A stretch of DNA of 64,000 nt from CAZDCD01 sp964503885 (GTDB taxonomy: Bacteria > Bacteroidota > Bacteroidia > Bacteroidales > UBA10428): NCBI GenBank assembly GCA_964503885.1, contig CAZDCD010000001.1, positions 186,001 through 250,000 on the forward strand, read 5' to 3'. A program made the position numbers and the translations under genes. Below, piece by piece: positions 9,901 to 18,874 of this stretch. Position 1 is the first letter of the stretch, and the number at the start of each line of letters is the position of its first letter. The notes below the pieces were generated by a model, which was not told the origin of the DNA, searched no databases, and worked only from the letters and a program-made list of their open reading frames with translations.

Positions 9901-10479
9901 AATGTTCTTGTGCTGGATACTGAAGTTTACTCAAATACAGGGGGACAGTCATCAAAGGCTACCCCGATCGGTGCAGTAGCCAAGTTCGCTGCTGCAGGTA
10001 AACGTGTGAGAAAAAAAGACCTTGGTGCTATGGCCATGACATATGGTTATGTATATGTTGCACAGGTTGCGATGGGTGCCAGTCAGAACCAGTTTCTCAA
10101 AGCCCTGCGTGAAGCAGAAGCATATCCCGGACCATCCATGATCATTGCTTACTCACCATGCATAAATCACGGTTTGCGTAGTGGAATGGGCAAGTCACAG
10201 GAAGAAATGAAACATGCCGTTGAAGCCGGATACTGGCATCTTTACAGGTTTAATCCCCTGCTCGAAAAAGAAGGTAAAAATCCGTTTGAACTCGATTCGA
10301 AAGCACCTGACTGGTCCAAATTTCAGGATTTCCTTAATGGTGAGGTTAGGTATACATCTCTGAAGAAAGCTTTTCCCAAAGAAGCAGCCGAACTGTTTGT
10401 TGCGGCCGAACAAAACGCAAAATGGCGGTATAACAGCTACCGGCGGCTTGCATCACTCGACTATTCAATTCAGGAATGA
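6934..10479 (+). CDS. nifJ: Pyruvate:ferredoxin (flavodoxin) oxidoreductase
   Basis: Converts pyruvate and CoA to acetyl-CoA, CO2 and reduced ferredoxin, the central step of anaerobic pyruvate metabolism in the cytosol. The 1181 residues match the single-chain enzyme. The order is the N-terminal pyrimidine-binding domain (YPITPSSTMAEYIDEWSA near 30), domain II, the CoA/gamma domain (FGNKPIRSPYYV near 470), a two-cluster ferredoxin domain (CIQCNQCAYVCPHA near 692 and CTGCGLCVDICPSK near 748), then the diphosphate-binding domain with CAGCGETPY near 816, GDGWAYDIGYGG near 967 and NTGGQSSKATP. A C-terminal extension follows. All cluster cysteines are present. The gene stands alone between terminators. 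It is a strong marker of anaerobic life. Confidence 0.98.
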   Translation: MATKKNFMTCDGNYAASHIAYMFSEVAAIYPITPSSTMAEYIDEWSAMGRKNIFGEVVKVVEMQSEGGASGAVHGSLQSGALTSTFTASQGLLLMIPNMYKISGELLPGVFHVSARSLAAQALSIFGDHSDVMSTRHTGFAILATGSVQEIMDLAAVAHLTSIKSRIPFLHFFDGFRTSAEIQKIEMLNTEELAPLLDYKVLQKFRDRALNPEHPVTRGTAQNPDIYFQSRESANAFYDKVPDMVEESMQELSKLTGRDYHPFAYYGAPDAENIIMAMGSVTDTIRETIDYLNAKGSKQGLVAVHLYRPFSTKYLLKAVPKTVKRIAVLDRTKEPGAEGEPLYLDVRNAFYEQANAPLIVGGRYGLSSKDTTPAQIIAVYENLTSDKPKNRFTVGIDDDVTYTSLPMGDEVSISVKGTFEGKFYGIGSDGTVTANKNSIKIIGDNTDKYAQAYFAYDSKKSGGVTVSHLRFGNKPIRSPYYVNTPDFVACHVPSYLDKYDMLKGLKKGGTFLLNSIWDAEETKNRLPDTMKKFMAVNDIRFYIINATKIAEEIGLGNRTNSIMQSAFFKISNVIPYDEALTEMKKAIIKTFSRKGEEIVKMNHAAIDRGGEVEKVAIPSEWKSLEVKQENDKGKKVPDFIKNVMEPMNLLKGDDLKVSAFLGREDGTFPAGTTAYEKRGIAVHVPEWIPEQCIQCNQCAYVCPHASIRPFLLTEEELKNAPADTVALEVRGKGMEGLKYRIQVSPLDCTGCGLCVDICPSKIKSLELKMLETQSKEIGRWDYMANNVTYKTEGIEIDKSVKNSQFAQPLFEFSGACAGCGETPYIKLVTQLFGDRMIVANATGCSSIYGGSAPSTPYCANADGKGPAWANSLFEDNAEYGFGIALGVKKMRERIARLMEESISGNAVSDGTKSAFREWIDAKDNAALSKAASVKVVQQLSGEKDPVCRQIGELQQYLIKKSVWVIGGDGWAYDIGYGGLDHVLASGEDLNVLVLDTEVYSNTGGQSSKATPIGAVAKFAAAGKRVRKKDLGAMAMTYGYVYVAQVAMGASQNQFLKALREAEAYPGPSMIIAYSPCINHGLRSGMGKSQEEMKHAVEAGYWHLYRFNPLLEKEGKNPFELDSKAPDWSKFQDFLNGEVRYTSLKKAFPKEAAELFVAAEQNAKWRYNSYRRLASLDYSIQE

Positions 10480-10493
10480 AGGCAATAGTATTG

Positions 10494-10520
10494 AAAAGCG
10501 GCAGTCAGCCGCTTTTTTTA
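10494..10520 (+). terminator. Rho-independent terminator after nifJ
   Basis: AAAAGCGGC (10494-10502), loop AGTCA, GCCGCTTTT (10508-10516) with a T run. It starts 14 bases after the nifJ stop. Confidence 0.92.
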
Positions 10521-10528
10521 TACCTTTG
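10521..10528 (+). promoter_or_regulatory. -7 box (TAnnTTTG type) for ruvX-def
   Basis: TACCTTTG matches the Bacteroidota -7 consensus and lies 22 bases before the ruvX start, directly behind the nifJ terminator. A TTG at 10491-10493 is about 27 bases upstream, wider than the usual spacing, so the -33 element is uncertain. Confidence 0.6.
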
Positions 10529-10550
10529 CATTTTGTTAAAATAACACCAG

Positions 10551-10988
10551 ATGGCAGGTAGGATAATGGCAATAGATTATGGTAACAAGCGGGTAGGATT
10601 CGCAGTTACAGATGTTCTGCAACTCATCCCGAATCTGCTGACCACAGTTCCTGCCCATAAAGTGTTTGATTTTATGGATGACTATCTCGGAAAAGAATCC
10701 GTAGATGAAATCGTTGTGGGAGATCCGAAGACATTGAACAACCTGCCGTCGGAAAATGTTAAGTATGTCGGCCCGTTCGTAAATAAACTGAAGAAACGTT
10801 ACCCGTCAAAAAAAATAATACTTATGGATGAACGTTTCACATCGAAACTGGCCATGCAAAGCATGAGAGAGGGCGGGCTGAGAAAAAAACAAAGACAGGA
10901 CAAAAAGCTGGTGGATGCTGTGAGTGCAACCATTCTCCTTCAGTCTTATCTCGAGTACAAACGATTTTTGGAAAATAACCAGCAATGA
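10551..10988 (+). CDS. ruvX: Putative Holliday junction resolvase RuvX / YqgF family
   Basis: Small RNase H-fold nuclease of 145 residues, the usual length. Visible features are the N-terminal strand with the first catalytic aspartate (IMAIDYGNKRVGFAVTD), VVGDPKTLNN in place of the common VVGLPxxxNG, the DERFTS segment with the conserved glutamate, and the C-terminal DAVSATILLQSYL containing the last acidic residue. The family is linked to Holliday junction resolution and, in E. coli, to pre-16S rRNA 5' end maturation. Its coupling with peptide deformylase (4-base ATGA overlap) suits a housekeeping translation role. Confidence 0.9.
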   Translation: MAGRIMAIDYGNKRVGFAVTDVLQLIPNLLTTVPAHKVFDFMDDYLGKESVDEIVVGDPKTLNNLPSENVKYVGPFVNKLKKRYPSKKIILMDERFTSKLAMQSMREGGLRKKQRQDKKLVDAVSATILLQSYLEYKRFLENNQQ

Positions 10989-11542
10989 TATATCCCATAG
11001 TTGTATACGGGTCACCGATTCTCAGAAGAATTTCAAAGGAAATTGACAGAAATGATAAGGATTTACCGCAACTGGTTGCAGATATGTGGGAGACCATGTA
11101 CCATTCAGACGGAGTGGGACTGGCTGCTCCCCAGATAGGAAAATCTTTGCGGTTGTTTGTGATCGATACTACCGACCTGAGCGAAAATGACCCTTCACTC
11201 GACGGATTTAAAAAGGCTTTTATCAATCCGGAAATAATAGTAGAAACAAGTGATATATGGGTGTATAACGAAGGATGCCTGAGTCTGCCGAAAATACGGG
11301 AAGATATTGAACGCAAGTCCAAAATTAGGATCCGGTACTACGATGAAAACTGGGAATTTTATGATGAGAAATATGATGGGGTAAAAGCCCGGGTTATCCA
11401 ACATGAATACGATCACCTCGAAGGGAAATTATTCGTTGATTACCTCACACCCCTCAGAAAGAAATTACTCAGGAGTAAGCTCACCGATATCAGCAGGGGA
11501 AAGGTAGATGTAGATTACAAAATAAAAGTGTTGAAGGTATAG
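10985..11542 (+). CDS. def: Peptide deformylase
   Basis: Removes the formyl group from N-terminal methionine of new proteins, using a metal ion. The 185 residues hold all three family motifs: GVGLAAPQIG at 43-52, EGCLSLP at 96-102 with the metal-binding cysteine, and QHEYDH at 139-144 with the two metal-binding histidines and the catalytic glutamate. The start overlaps the ruvX stop as ATGA, so the pair is translationally coupled. Nothing follows in the operon; a repeat-rich spacer begins downstream. Confidence 0.97.
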   Translation: MIYPIVVYGSPILRRISKEIDRNDKDLPQLVADMWETMYHSDGVGLAAPQIGKSLRLFVIDTTDLSENDPSLDGFKKAFINPEIIVETSDIWVYNEGCLSLPKIREDIERKSKIRIRYYDENWEFYDEKYDGVKARVIQHEYDHLEGKLFVDYLTPLRKKLLRSKLTDISRGKVDVDYKIKVLKV

Positions 11543-12144
11543 ACCGGATGCTGGATATCATAGCGAAGCTTAGATCCCGAAATGGATAGGTCATGAGGTA
11601 TTCAGAGATACTATTGAAGTAGTCGGTAATCAGTAATCAGTTAAATGGCATGCAGCCCCGCCTTTGGCGCCTGGCCGGCAGGCAGTGCAGGCAGTGGATC
11701 TTCGCTTCGATCAGACATGGGGCGGCCGGTATGCGTAATTGTCTGGAAATTAATATCAGTAACTATCCATTCACCATGAGGGAGGGTTCCTGCCTAACCG
11801 GCAGGCAGTACTTCGTCGTTATGCTCCAGCAATGACAGTAAAAACTTTAGGCCTGACTTAATTCTGCAATAATCCAATACTAAACCCGAAACATAAAACA
11901 AAAAAAGGGTTCCAAGGGTTGCATATTGGTAATCTAAATTAGAACAGAGCAACATGGAACATCAGGAACACCTGGAACACTTGAAACACATGAAACACAA
12001 AACCTGCCTGCCCTGTCTGCCGACAGGCAGGTGGTAGGCAAGCCCGAAACCCTGAACAATACATCCCCCGCAAACATGATAATTGTTATGCCATATAATG
12101 CCGGCAATTTTTAAATTTGTTAAGGATCAACCATCGGTAATCAT
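11543..12144. repeat. Repeat-mosaic spacer (locus 1)
   Basis: 602 bases without a credible gene, built of short repeated words. At 11621-11643 there are GTAATCAGT-type units. At 11660-11700 and 11785-11810 there are CCGGCAGGCAG palindromic words. At 11956-12000 there are five exact 9-base periods of the form GGAACACNN drifting to GAAACACNN. At 12002-12032 there is a hairpin with arms ACCTGCCTG and CAGGCAGGT around a second possible stem CCTGTC/GACAGG. TAAATTTG at 12112-12119 is a possible -7 box for the next gene. A 61-codon frame at 11650 reads through the repeats and is not credible. Confidence 0.8.
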
Positions 12145-14202
12145 ATGATCAATAAGCAGCTACTTGATCCTGAAAGTATTGTGGTCATTGGCGGTTCAAA
12201 CAATACCCACAAGCCGGGCGGAAAGATAGTGGAAAACATTGTAAAAGGTGGTTTTCACGGAAAATTATATGTAGTGAATTCGCACGAAGACAATGTTCAG
12301 GGCAATAAAAGTTACCGGGAAATACGGGATCTGCCCGATACCGATCTCGCCATTGTTGCCATATCCTGTAAGTATTGTAAAGAAACGGTGCAGCAGCTTG
12401 CTGAAACAAAAGGTACTAGGGCATTCATCATTATTTCGGCCGGATTCAGTGAGGAAAGCAGGGAAGGAGCACTTCTCGAAAAAGAAATTGCTGATATTGC
12501 CGGTGCGTATGATGCAAGCCTTATCGGTCCGAACTGCATCGGTGTAATAACTCCGAAATACAACGGAATATTTACCTCTCCTGTTCCCAAACTCGACCCT
12601 CACGGCTGTGATTTTGTGTCGGGTTCGGGAGGAACAGCAGTTTTCATCCTGGAATCTGCACTGCCGAAAGGGCTGACTTTTGCGAGTTTGTTTTCAGTCG
12701 GAAACAGCGCACAGACAGGTATTGAAGATGTTCTTGAGCATTGGGATAATACCTTCGATCCTGAAGTGAGTTCAAAAATAAAGCTGATCTATGTGGAAAA
12801 TATCAGGGACCCGGACAAGCTGCTTAAGCACGCATCATCACTGATCAAAAAAGGGTGCCGGATCGCTGCCATTAAATCCGGCACTACGGAGGCCGGAAAA
12901 AGGGCAACTTCGTCGCATACAGGGGCTATTGCCAGTGCTGATTCCGCAGTCGAAGCCCTCCTCAGAAAGGCAGGAATTGTAAGATGTTCGGGAAGAGAAG
13001 AGCTAACTACTGTGGCGTCGATATTTATGCACAAAGAGCTGAAAGGAAGAAACATAGCCATTATCACACACGCAGGCGGACCTGCAGTAATGCTGACTGA
13101 CGCGCTTTCCCAGGGCGGTCTGAAAATTCCGGCAATGGAAAAAAAGGATCAGGCAATGCTTCTTTCAATGCTAAATCCCGGCTCATCTGCCCTGAACCCG
13201 ATAGACCTTATTGCTACCGGAACACCCGAACAACTCGGAAAGGTCCTCGATTTCTGTGATAAGGAGGCTCCGTATATTCACGGAATGACAGTGATCTTCG
13301 GCAGTACCGGTTTAACTGATGTATTCGAGGCTTACAGAGTGCTGCACGAAAAGATCGAAAGCAGCAGAAAGCCTGTTTTCCCTATTTTACCCTCAATAAG
13401 CTCTGCAAAATCAGAAGTTGAAAAATTCCTTTCGCTGGGTCACATTAATTTCCCCGATGAGGTAGTCCTTGGCAAAGCGCTGACAAAAGTTTACAACACC
13501 CCCTACCCCGCCGAGGAAAAGATATTTGTGGAAGGCATCGATATTCCGAAGATACGCTCCATTATTGAAACTCTTTCCCCGGGATTCCAGGATCCGTCTG
13601 TTATTCAGCAACTGTTCGAGGCGGCACAGATTCCCCAGGTGAGAGAAGGTATAGCCGCCTCCAGGAAAAAACTTCTTGGTCTGGCGAAAGAGATTGGTTA
13701 TCCCCTGGCAATTAAAGCTATTGGTCCGGTACATAAATCCGATGTGGGTGGTGTAACGCTGAATATTAAGTCAGACATACACCTGCTGGCTGAGTTCAGA
13801 AGAATGAAAAAAATAAAAGGGGTTAAATTCGTTCTGATACAGAAAATGCAGTCAGGAACAGAACTTTTTATAGGTGCGAAATATGAGCCCCGATTCGGGC
13901 ATGTGATCATATGCGGTCTGGGAGGAATATTTGTGGAGGTACTCGGTGATTATTCATCGGGGTTGGCTCCCCTGACGTTTAACGAAGCCTATTCCATGAT
14001 CCGCAGCCTTAAGAGTTATGCAATTATTCATGGTACCAGGGGTAAGTCCGGAATCAACGAGGATAAGTTTGCAGAAATAATCGTGCGGCTATCGACACTC
14101 TTGCGGTATGCGGTGGAAATAAAGGAACTGGACATGAATCCGCTCATCGGAAATGCCGAAAGCATAACAATTGTGGATGCACGTATACTTATTGAAAAAT
14201 GA
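12145..14202 (+). CDS. ADP-forming acyl-CoA (acetyl-CoA) synthetase, alpha-beta fusion
   Basis: Reversibly converts acyl-CoA, ADP and phosphate to acid, CoA and ATP, giving substrate-level ATP in anaerobes. The 685 residues cover the alpha part (CoA-binding Rossmann domain starting LLDPESIVVIGGSNN, then ligase-CoA domains) and the beta part (ATP-grasp domain with GYPLAIKAIGPVHKSDVGGV near 515 and LDMNPLIG near the end). The SHTG motif around His258 is where I expect the phosphohistidine of this family. The order alpha then beta in one chain is common in bacteria. Substrates in the family range from acetate to branched and aryl acids. The downstream amino-acid oxidation genes suggest a broader acyl-CoA role. 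Confidence 0.88.
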   Translation: MINKQLLDPESIVVIGGSNNTHKPGGKIVENIVKGGFHGKLYVVNSHEDNVQGNKSYREIRDLPDTDLAIVAISCKYCKETVQQLAETKGTRAFIIISAGFSEESREGALLEKEIADIAGAYDASLIGPNCIGVITPKYNGIFTSPVPKLDPHGCDFVSGSGGTAVFILESALPKGLTFASLFSVGNSAQTGIEDVLEHWDNTFDPEVSSKIKLIYVENIRDPDKLLKHASSLIKKGCRIAAIKSGTTEAGKRATSSHTGAIASADSAVEALLRKAGIVRCSGREELTTVASIFMHKELKGRNIAIITHAGGPAVMLTDALSQGGLKIPAMEKKDQAMLLSMLNPGSSALNPIDLIATGTPEQLGKVLDFCDKEAPYIHGMTVIFGSTGLTDVFEAYRVLHEKIESSRKPVFPILPSISSAKSEVEKFLSLGHINFPDEVVLGKALTKVYNTPYPAEEKIFVEGIDIPKIRSIIETLSPGFQDPSVIQQLFEAAQIPQVREGIAASRKKLLGLAKEIGYPLAIKAIGPVHKSDVGGVTLNIKSDIHLLAEFRRMKKIKGVKFVLIQKMQSGTELFIGAKYEPRFGHVIICGLGGIFVEVLGDYSSGLAPLTFNEAYSMIRSLKSYAIIHGTRGKSGINEDKFAEIIVRLSTLLRYAVEIKELDMNPLIGNAESITIVDARILIEK

Positions 14203-14296
14203 ACCGGTATGTTTTAAAACATAATTCTTTAGAGCAATTGATCGGAGGGTATTCATACATTTATGATCTTTTTTTGATTACTATTAAGGAGAAGTC

Positions 14297-14722
14297 ATGA
14301 TTATAAAACAGTTATCTGTCTTTCTTGAAAATAAATCGGGAAGACTTCATGAGGTGCTTGAGAGTCTGGGGAATGAGAACATAAACGTAGTTGCCTGCAG
14401 CATTGCAGACAGCTCGGAATATGGAATCCTCAGACTAATTGTCTCTGATCCCGACAAAGCTCGGGAAATATTAAAACAACGGCTTTTTTCGGTGAATATT
14501 AATGAAGTTCTCACAATTGCCACTCCCAATGCTCCCGGTGCGCTTGCAAAGGCACTTGCCATTTTATCGGCAGAAGGAATAAGCATCGAATACCTGTATG
14601 CTTTCGGAACCGGTGAAAAATCGTTTGTGGTTCTGCGAACCGACCAGATCGAAAAAGCGATTATGGCTTTCCAGCGAAACAAAATGGAGCTGATCAGCGC
14701 AAGCGATCTATACCAGATTTAA
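14297..14722 (+). CDS. Tandem ACT-domain protein
   Basis: A 141-residue protein of two ACT domains (about 1-66 and 68-141): [22 protein letters not shown] opens the first, and [23 protein letters not shown] opens the second. ACT domains bind amino acids and act as sensors. No catalytic domain is attached. A good ribosome site (AAGGAG, 14286-14291) precedes the ATG. Its TAA shares one base with the start of the PaaK-like gene, so it is coupled to an acyl-CoA ligase. Stand-alone ACT proteins next to phenylacetate-CoA ligase and indolepyruvate or 2-oxoacid ferredoxin oxidoreductases occur in many anaerobes. I infer an allosteric or regulatory role in aromatic or branched-chain amino acid metabolism. 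Confidence 0.88.
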   Translation: MIIKQLSVFLENKSGRLHEVLESLGNENINVVACSIADSSEYGILRLIVSDPDKAREILKQRLFSVNINEVLTIATPNAPGALAKALAILSAEGISIEYLYAFGTGEKSFVVLRTDQIEKAIMAFQRNKMELISASDLYQI

Positions 14723-16056
14723 TGTATTATTCTGAAAGTAACCACGCATTTACGATGATTTGGAATAAACACGTTGAATGCATGCAGCGTGAGGAATTAA
14801 GAAAGCTGCAAAGTGAATACCTGAGAGATGTTGTTGAAAGGGTTTATTTTAATGTGCCCTTTTACAGGGAGAAATTGCAGCAGAATGGTATCGGGCCGGA
14901 GAGCATTCAGCAAATAGATGACCTGTCGAAGCTGCCCTTCACTACAAAAAACGATCTGAGGGATAATTATCCTTTCGGTCTTTTTGCTTTGCCCATGAGC
15001 GAAATAGTCCGGCTGCATGCTTCCTCAGGGACAACAGGAAAACCGACTGTTGTAGGCTATTCAAGAAAAGATATCAGCATCTGGTCGGAAGTAATGGCAC
15101 GTACTCTTACCTGTGCGGGTGCAACAAAAAAAGATTTTATCCACATCGCTTACGGTTATGGTTTATTTACCGGAGGACTTGGATTGCATTATGGCGGCGA
15201 AAAAATCGGTGCATCTGTAATACCCGTATCCGGGGGGAATACAAAACGACAGTTGCAACTGATGCAGGATTTTGGAAGCACAGTACTGGCTTGTACACCA
15301 TCCTATGCTCTGTTTCTTTCCGAAGCTATTGAAGAGAGCGGAATAAAACGAAAAGACCTGAAACTACGTGTTGGAGTATTTGGTGCTGAACCATGGACCG
15401 AGAACATGCGAAAAGAAATTGAAAAAAAACTCGCTTTAAAAGCCATTGATATTTACGGCCTGAGTGAAGTGATCGGACCAGGTGTAGCAAGTGAATGCCT
15501 TTGCCAGTGCGGACTGCACATTAATGAGGATCATTTCATACCTGAAATAATCGACCCCGATACGTTGGAAGTGCTGCCTGAGGGTCGATTGGGTGAGCTT
15601 GTATTTACCACTGTGACCAAAGAAGGCCTGCCGCTGATCCGTTACCGAACAAGAGATATGACCCGGCTAAACTACCAGAAATGCGAATGCGGAAGAACGT
15701 TCGTAAGGATGGAAAAGTGTACCGGGCGTAGTGATGATATGCTGATAATCAGAGGAGTAAACCTATTCCCTTCGCAAATTGAAAGCATACTTCTTGATAT
15801 AAGCGGTATAAAACCACATTACCTGCTTGTTGTCGACAGGATCAACAACCTGGATACCCTTGAATTGCAGGTTGAAGTCGAAGACAGGTTCTTTCAGGAT
15901 AAGATAAGTCAGCTTCAGAGTTTAAGGCAGAAAATACAGGGTAACATAGAAAGTATAACCGGTTTGAGCGTGTCAGTAAAGCTCGTCGAACCCAAAACCA
16001 TTGAACGAAGCGAAGGAAAATCGAAAAGGGTGATTGATAAACGAAAACTTGATTAG
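14722..16056 (+). CDS. Phenylacetate-CoA ligase family protein
   Basis: AMP-forming aryl- or acyl-CoA ligase of 444 residues, the length of PaaK. Motifs in order: [16 protein letters not shown] near 96 (ATP-binding loop), [20 protein letters not shown] near 248, a cysteine-containing segment [18 protein letters not shown], and [10 protein letters not shown] in the C-terminal domain. It activates phenylacetate in the type enzyme. In anaerobes the same family activates aryl acids for reductive carboxylation to aromatic amino acids. The gene is coupled to the ACT protein and followed two bases later by an aminotransferase. The substrate is an inference from context. Confidence 0.9.
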   Translation: MYYSESNHAFTMIWNKHVECMQREELRKLQSEYLRDVVERVYFNVPFYREKLQQNGIGPESIQQIDDLSKLPFTTKNDLRDNYPFGLFALPMSEIVRLHASSGTTGKPTVVGYSRKDISIWSEVMARTLTCAGATKKDFIHIAYGYGLFTGGLGLHYGGEKIGASVIPVSGGNTKRQLQLMQDFGSTVLACTPSYALFLSEAIEESGIKRKDLKLRVGVFGAEPWTENMRKEIEKKLALKAIDIYGLSEVIGPGVASECLCQCGLHINEDHFIPEIIDPDTLEVLPEGRLGELVFTTVTKEGLPLIRYRTRDMTRLNYQKCECGRTFVRMEKCTGRSDDMLIIRGVNLFPSQIESILLDISGIKPHYLLVVDRINNLDTLELQVEVEDRFFQDKISQLQSLRQKIQGNIESITGLSVSVKLVEPKTIERSEGKSKRVIDKRKLD

Positions 16057-16058
16057 CG

Positions 16059-17393
16059 ATGTCAACCGAGAAGACGCGCAATGAAGATTTACCCCTGGGT
16101 AAAGAATTTATATCGGAACTCAGGAAAGAGATGGGGCTTGACTCATTGGCCTATGCTTCAATCCGTAACATAGTTCAGTTCATCAACCGTATCGAGGAGA
16201 TTACAAATATACGGTTTATACGGACCGAAATGGGTGTTCCCGGCCTGCCTCCGCCTGAAGAAGGCATCCGGGCCGAAATAGAAGCACTTCGTTCGGGAAT
16301 GATTTCAAAATACCCTCCTATCGAAGGTATCCCTGAACTGAAAAAAGAGATTTCACGTTTTGCCCGGTTATTTCTCGACATTGAGGCAGATCCGGAAGGA
16401 TGCCTGGCCACTGTCGGATCGATGCAGGGAGCTATGGCAGCATTTATGGTATCCAACCGGTGTATCGCCGGAAAAGAGACCACCCTTTTTATCGATCCCG
16501 GTTTCCCTGTGAATAAAAAGCAACTTTCAGTTCTTGGCCTCCCCTGCAAGAGCTTTGATATTTATAACTACAGGGGAAATAAACTCAGGGATAAACTGCT
16601 CTCGTACCTTGAAGAGAATACCATTGCCACATTCATTTATTCGAATCCGAATAATCCGTCATGGATTTGCCTGACCGACAACGAACTGAAAATTATTGGT
16701 GAACTGGCAACCTGTTATGGGATTATCGTTATTGAAGACCTGGCTTATTTCGGAATGGATTTCAGGCAGGAGTATGGTTTACCAGGAATACCACCCTATC
16801 AGCCTACAGTGGCAAAATATACCGACAATTATATTATTCTTATTTCCAGCTCTAAAGCATTCAGTTATGCGGGACAACGAATCGCTGCGATGATCATATC
16901 CGGCCAATTATACACGCGGGAATATCCCGAATTGAAAAGATATTTTTCCAATGTGAAGTTTGGTCCCGCGCTCATCCAGGATGTGATCTACACCCTTTCA
17001 GCAGGTGCGGCATATTCAGCACAGGCCGGGCTTTCAGCAATATTCAGCGCAGTGAATAACGGAACCTATAACTTTGTGGAGCACATCAGAGAATATGCTG
17101 ACCGGGCCGGTCAGATGAAAAAACATTTTACAGATTGCGGATTTAACATTGTTTACGACAGGGATGAAGACAAGCTGCTTGCTGACGGGTTCTATTTTAC
17201 GGTATCGTACCCGGGATTTTCCGGAGAACAATTGCTTGCAGAACTGATCCGTTACGGAATCAGTGCCATAACACTTGACACAACAGGCAGCGACAGAAAA
17301 GAGGGGTTGAGGATATGCGTATCGCAAACACCTCTCAGCGATATGCCGGTTCTTGCAAAGAGACTTGCATTGTTCAATACACATCATAAATAG
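16059..17393 (+). CDS. PLP-dependent aminotransferase, class I/II
   Basis: Fold-type I aminotransferase of 444 residues. The PLP lysine is in SSSKAFSYAGQR (Lys266). The SNPNNPSWICL segment and IIVIEDLAYFGMDF supply cofactor-binding residues. The N-terminal ~50 residues form an extra helical stretch. It would interconvert an amino acid and a 2-oxoacid for the downstream oxidoreductase. The exact substrate (aromatic, branched-chain or other) cannot be read. It starts 2 bases after the PaaK-like stop and is the last gene of that tight group. A 165-base gap separates it from the ferredoxin-dependent oxidoreductase genes. Confidence 0.9.
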   Translation: MSTEKTRNEDLPLGKEFISELRKEMGLDSLAYASIRNIVQFINRIEEITNIRFIRTEMGVPGLPPPEEGIRAEIEALRSGMISKYPPIEGIPELKKEISRFARLFLDIEADPEGCLATVGSMQGAMAAFMVSNRCIAGKETTLFIDPGFPVNKKQLSVLGLPCKSFDIYNYRGNKLRDKLLSYLEENTIATFIYSNPNNPSWICLTDNELKIIGELATCYGIIVIEDLAYFGMDFRQEYGLPGIPPYQPTVAKYTDNYIILISSSKAFSYAGQRIAAMIISGQLYTREYPELKRYFSNVKFGPALIQDVIYTLSAGAAYSAQAGLSAIFSAVNNGTYNFVEHIREYADRAGQMKKHFTDCGFNIVYDRDEDKLLADGFYFTVSYPGFSGEQLLAELIRYGISAITLDTTGSDRKEGLRICVSQTPLSDMPVLAKRLALFNTHHK

Positions 17394-17558
17394 CTTATCC
17401 TGATGAAATTTCCCGAAAAATACCTGTTTGTGAACAATCACGTGATCAAAAACATGGTTTTTTGATACAAATTATTTAATATTGAACCTTTTTCAAATCA
17501 GCACACATTAACCTGGCATATTCACCAAAGGTTAGAATAGTCATTAAATCTCATTCAA

Positions 17559-17789
17559 ATGGCAAAAGTAAGAGGAGCTATAGTTATCGATATTGAAAGA
17601 TGCAAAGGATGTGAACTATGTGTCGAATCCTGCCCAACAGATGTCATCAGGATGGAGAAGAAAGTGAATGGAAAGGGCTATCATTTCGCATACCCCGAAA
17701 ATCACGATGCCTGTACCGGTTGCATGAATTGCGGCATTGTTTGTCCCGATGGTGTTATTACTGTTTATCGTACGAAAATTGAATCCTAA
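17559..17789 (+). CDS. Ferredoxin-like delta subunit of 2-oxoacid:ferredoxin oxidoreductase
   Basis: A 76-residue protein with two 4Fe-4S motifs, CKGCELCVESCPTD near residue 14 and CTGCMNCGIVCPDG near residue 52. All eight cysteines are present. It begins an operon with the alpha, beta and gamma subunits (gaps of 11, 3 and 13 bases) and should pass electrons from the thiamine site to free ferredoxin. In four-subunit enzymes of this class the delta subunit can be encoded first, as here. No promoter box was identified in the 165-base gap upstream. Confidence 0.93.
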   Translation: MAKVRGAIVIDIERCKGCELCVESCPTDVIRMEKKVNGKGYHFAYPENHDACTGCMNCGIVCPDGVITVYRTKIES

Positions 17790-17800
17790 TTTGATGTTAC

Positions 17801-18871
17801 ATGGGTGAAATTAGATTAATGAAAGGTAATGAGGCAATTGCCGAGGCGGCAATAAGAGCGGGGTGCGATGCCTACTTCGGGTACCCGATTACCCCACAGT
17901 CAGAGATCATGGAATATCTTGCTTCCGAGGAACCGCATAAACGCACCGGTATGGTGCTGCTTCAGGCCGAAAGTGAGATCGCCGCCATCAATATGGTTTT
18001 TGGAGCAGCAAGCACAGGGAAAAAAGTGATGACTTCATCATCAAGTCCCGGAATAAGCCTGAAGCAGGAAGGATTGTCCTATATTGCAGGCGCAGAATTG
18101 CCCTGTCTTGTGGTAAATGTAATGCGGGGAGGTCCTGGCCTGGGTACGATTCAGCCCTCCCAGTCTGATTATTTTCAGGCCACAAAAGGCGGTGGGCATG
18201 GAGATTACAGGCTTGTTGTGCTTGCTCCTGCATCGGTGCAGGAAATGGCAGATTTTGTGCTGCTTGGATTTGAGCTGGCTTTCAAATACCGCAACCCTGC
18301 CATGATATTGTCAGACGGGGCAATCGGCCAAATGATGGAAAAGGTTGAACTTTTCGAACAGAGACCAAGAACCACATTCTTTGATCAGGCCTGGGTTGCC
18401 ACAGGTAAAACCCCCGACCGCGAACGCAATATCATTACTTCACTCGATCTTGATCCTTCACGCATGGAAAGGCACAATCAAGATCTGCAGGCAAAATACC
18501 GGAAAATGAAGGAAGAAGAGGTCAGGTATGAGGAAATCGACTGTGAGGATGCCGACTATCTTTTAGTGGCGTATGGATCGGCCGCAAGAATCTGTCAGAA
18601 AACAGTGAAACTTGCCCGGCAAAAAGGTATTAAAGCGGGGCTGCTGCGTCCTGTTACCCTGTTCCCCTTTCCGGAAAAGGTTCTGCAGAAACTGGGAGAA
18701 CGGGTGATAGGAATTTTAACCGTTGAGCTTAGTTCAGGCCAGATGGTTGAAGATGTAAGGCTCGCTGTAAACGGAAAAACAAATGTTGAATTTTATGGAC
18801 GTATGGGCGGAATGATCCCGGCACCGGATGAGGTTCTGGGAGCTTTGGAAAAACAGCTAATCGGAGGATAA
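17801..18871 (+). CDS. vorB: 2-oxoacid:ferredoxin oxidoreductase alpha subunit (VorB/KorA-like)
   Basis: The 356-residue subunit carries the pyrimidine-binding domain and domain II of the thiamine diphosphate enzyme. Key segments are the MKGNEAIAEAAIRAGCDAYFGYPITPQSEIMEYL opening in two parts, SSPGISLKQEGLSYIAG, and GPGLGTIQPSQSDY. It resembles the branched-chain (2-ketoisovalerate) group more than the 2-oxoglutarate group as I remember them, but the two are hard to separate by eye. It makes acyl-CoA, CO2 and reduced ferredoxin from a 2-oxoacid, or the reverse under reducing conditions. The neighbouring aminotransferase and PaaK-like ligase point to amino acid metabolism. Confidence 0.88.
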   Translation: MGEIRLMKGNEAIAEAAIRAGCDAYFGYPITPQSEIMEYLASEEPHKRTGMVLLQAESEIAAINMVFGAASTGKKVMTSSSSPGISLKQEGLSYIAGAELPCLVVNVMRGGPGLGTIQPSQSDYFQATKGGGHGDYRLVVLAPASVQEMADFVLLGFELAFKYRNPAMILSDGAIGQMMEKVELFEQRPRTTFFDQAWVATGKTPDRERNIITSLDLDPSRMERHNQDLQAKYRKMKEEEVRYEEIDCEDADYLLVAYGSAARICQKTVKLARQKGIKAGLLRPVTLFPFPEKVLQKLGERVIGILTVELSSGQMVEDVRLAVNGKTNVEFYGRMGGMIPAPDEVLGALEKQLIGG

Positions 18872-18874
18872 CTT

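Noticed and set aside
11650..11835. 61-codon plus-strand frame in the locus 1 spacer
   Set aside because: It translates repeat words (CCGGCAGGCAG palindromes) and has no ribosome site or family resemblance.
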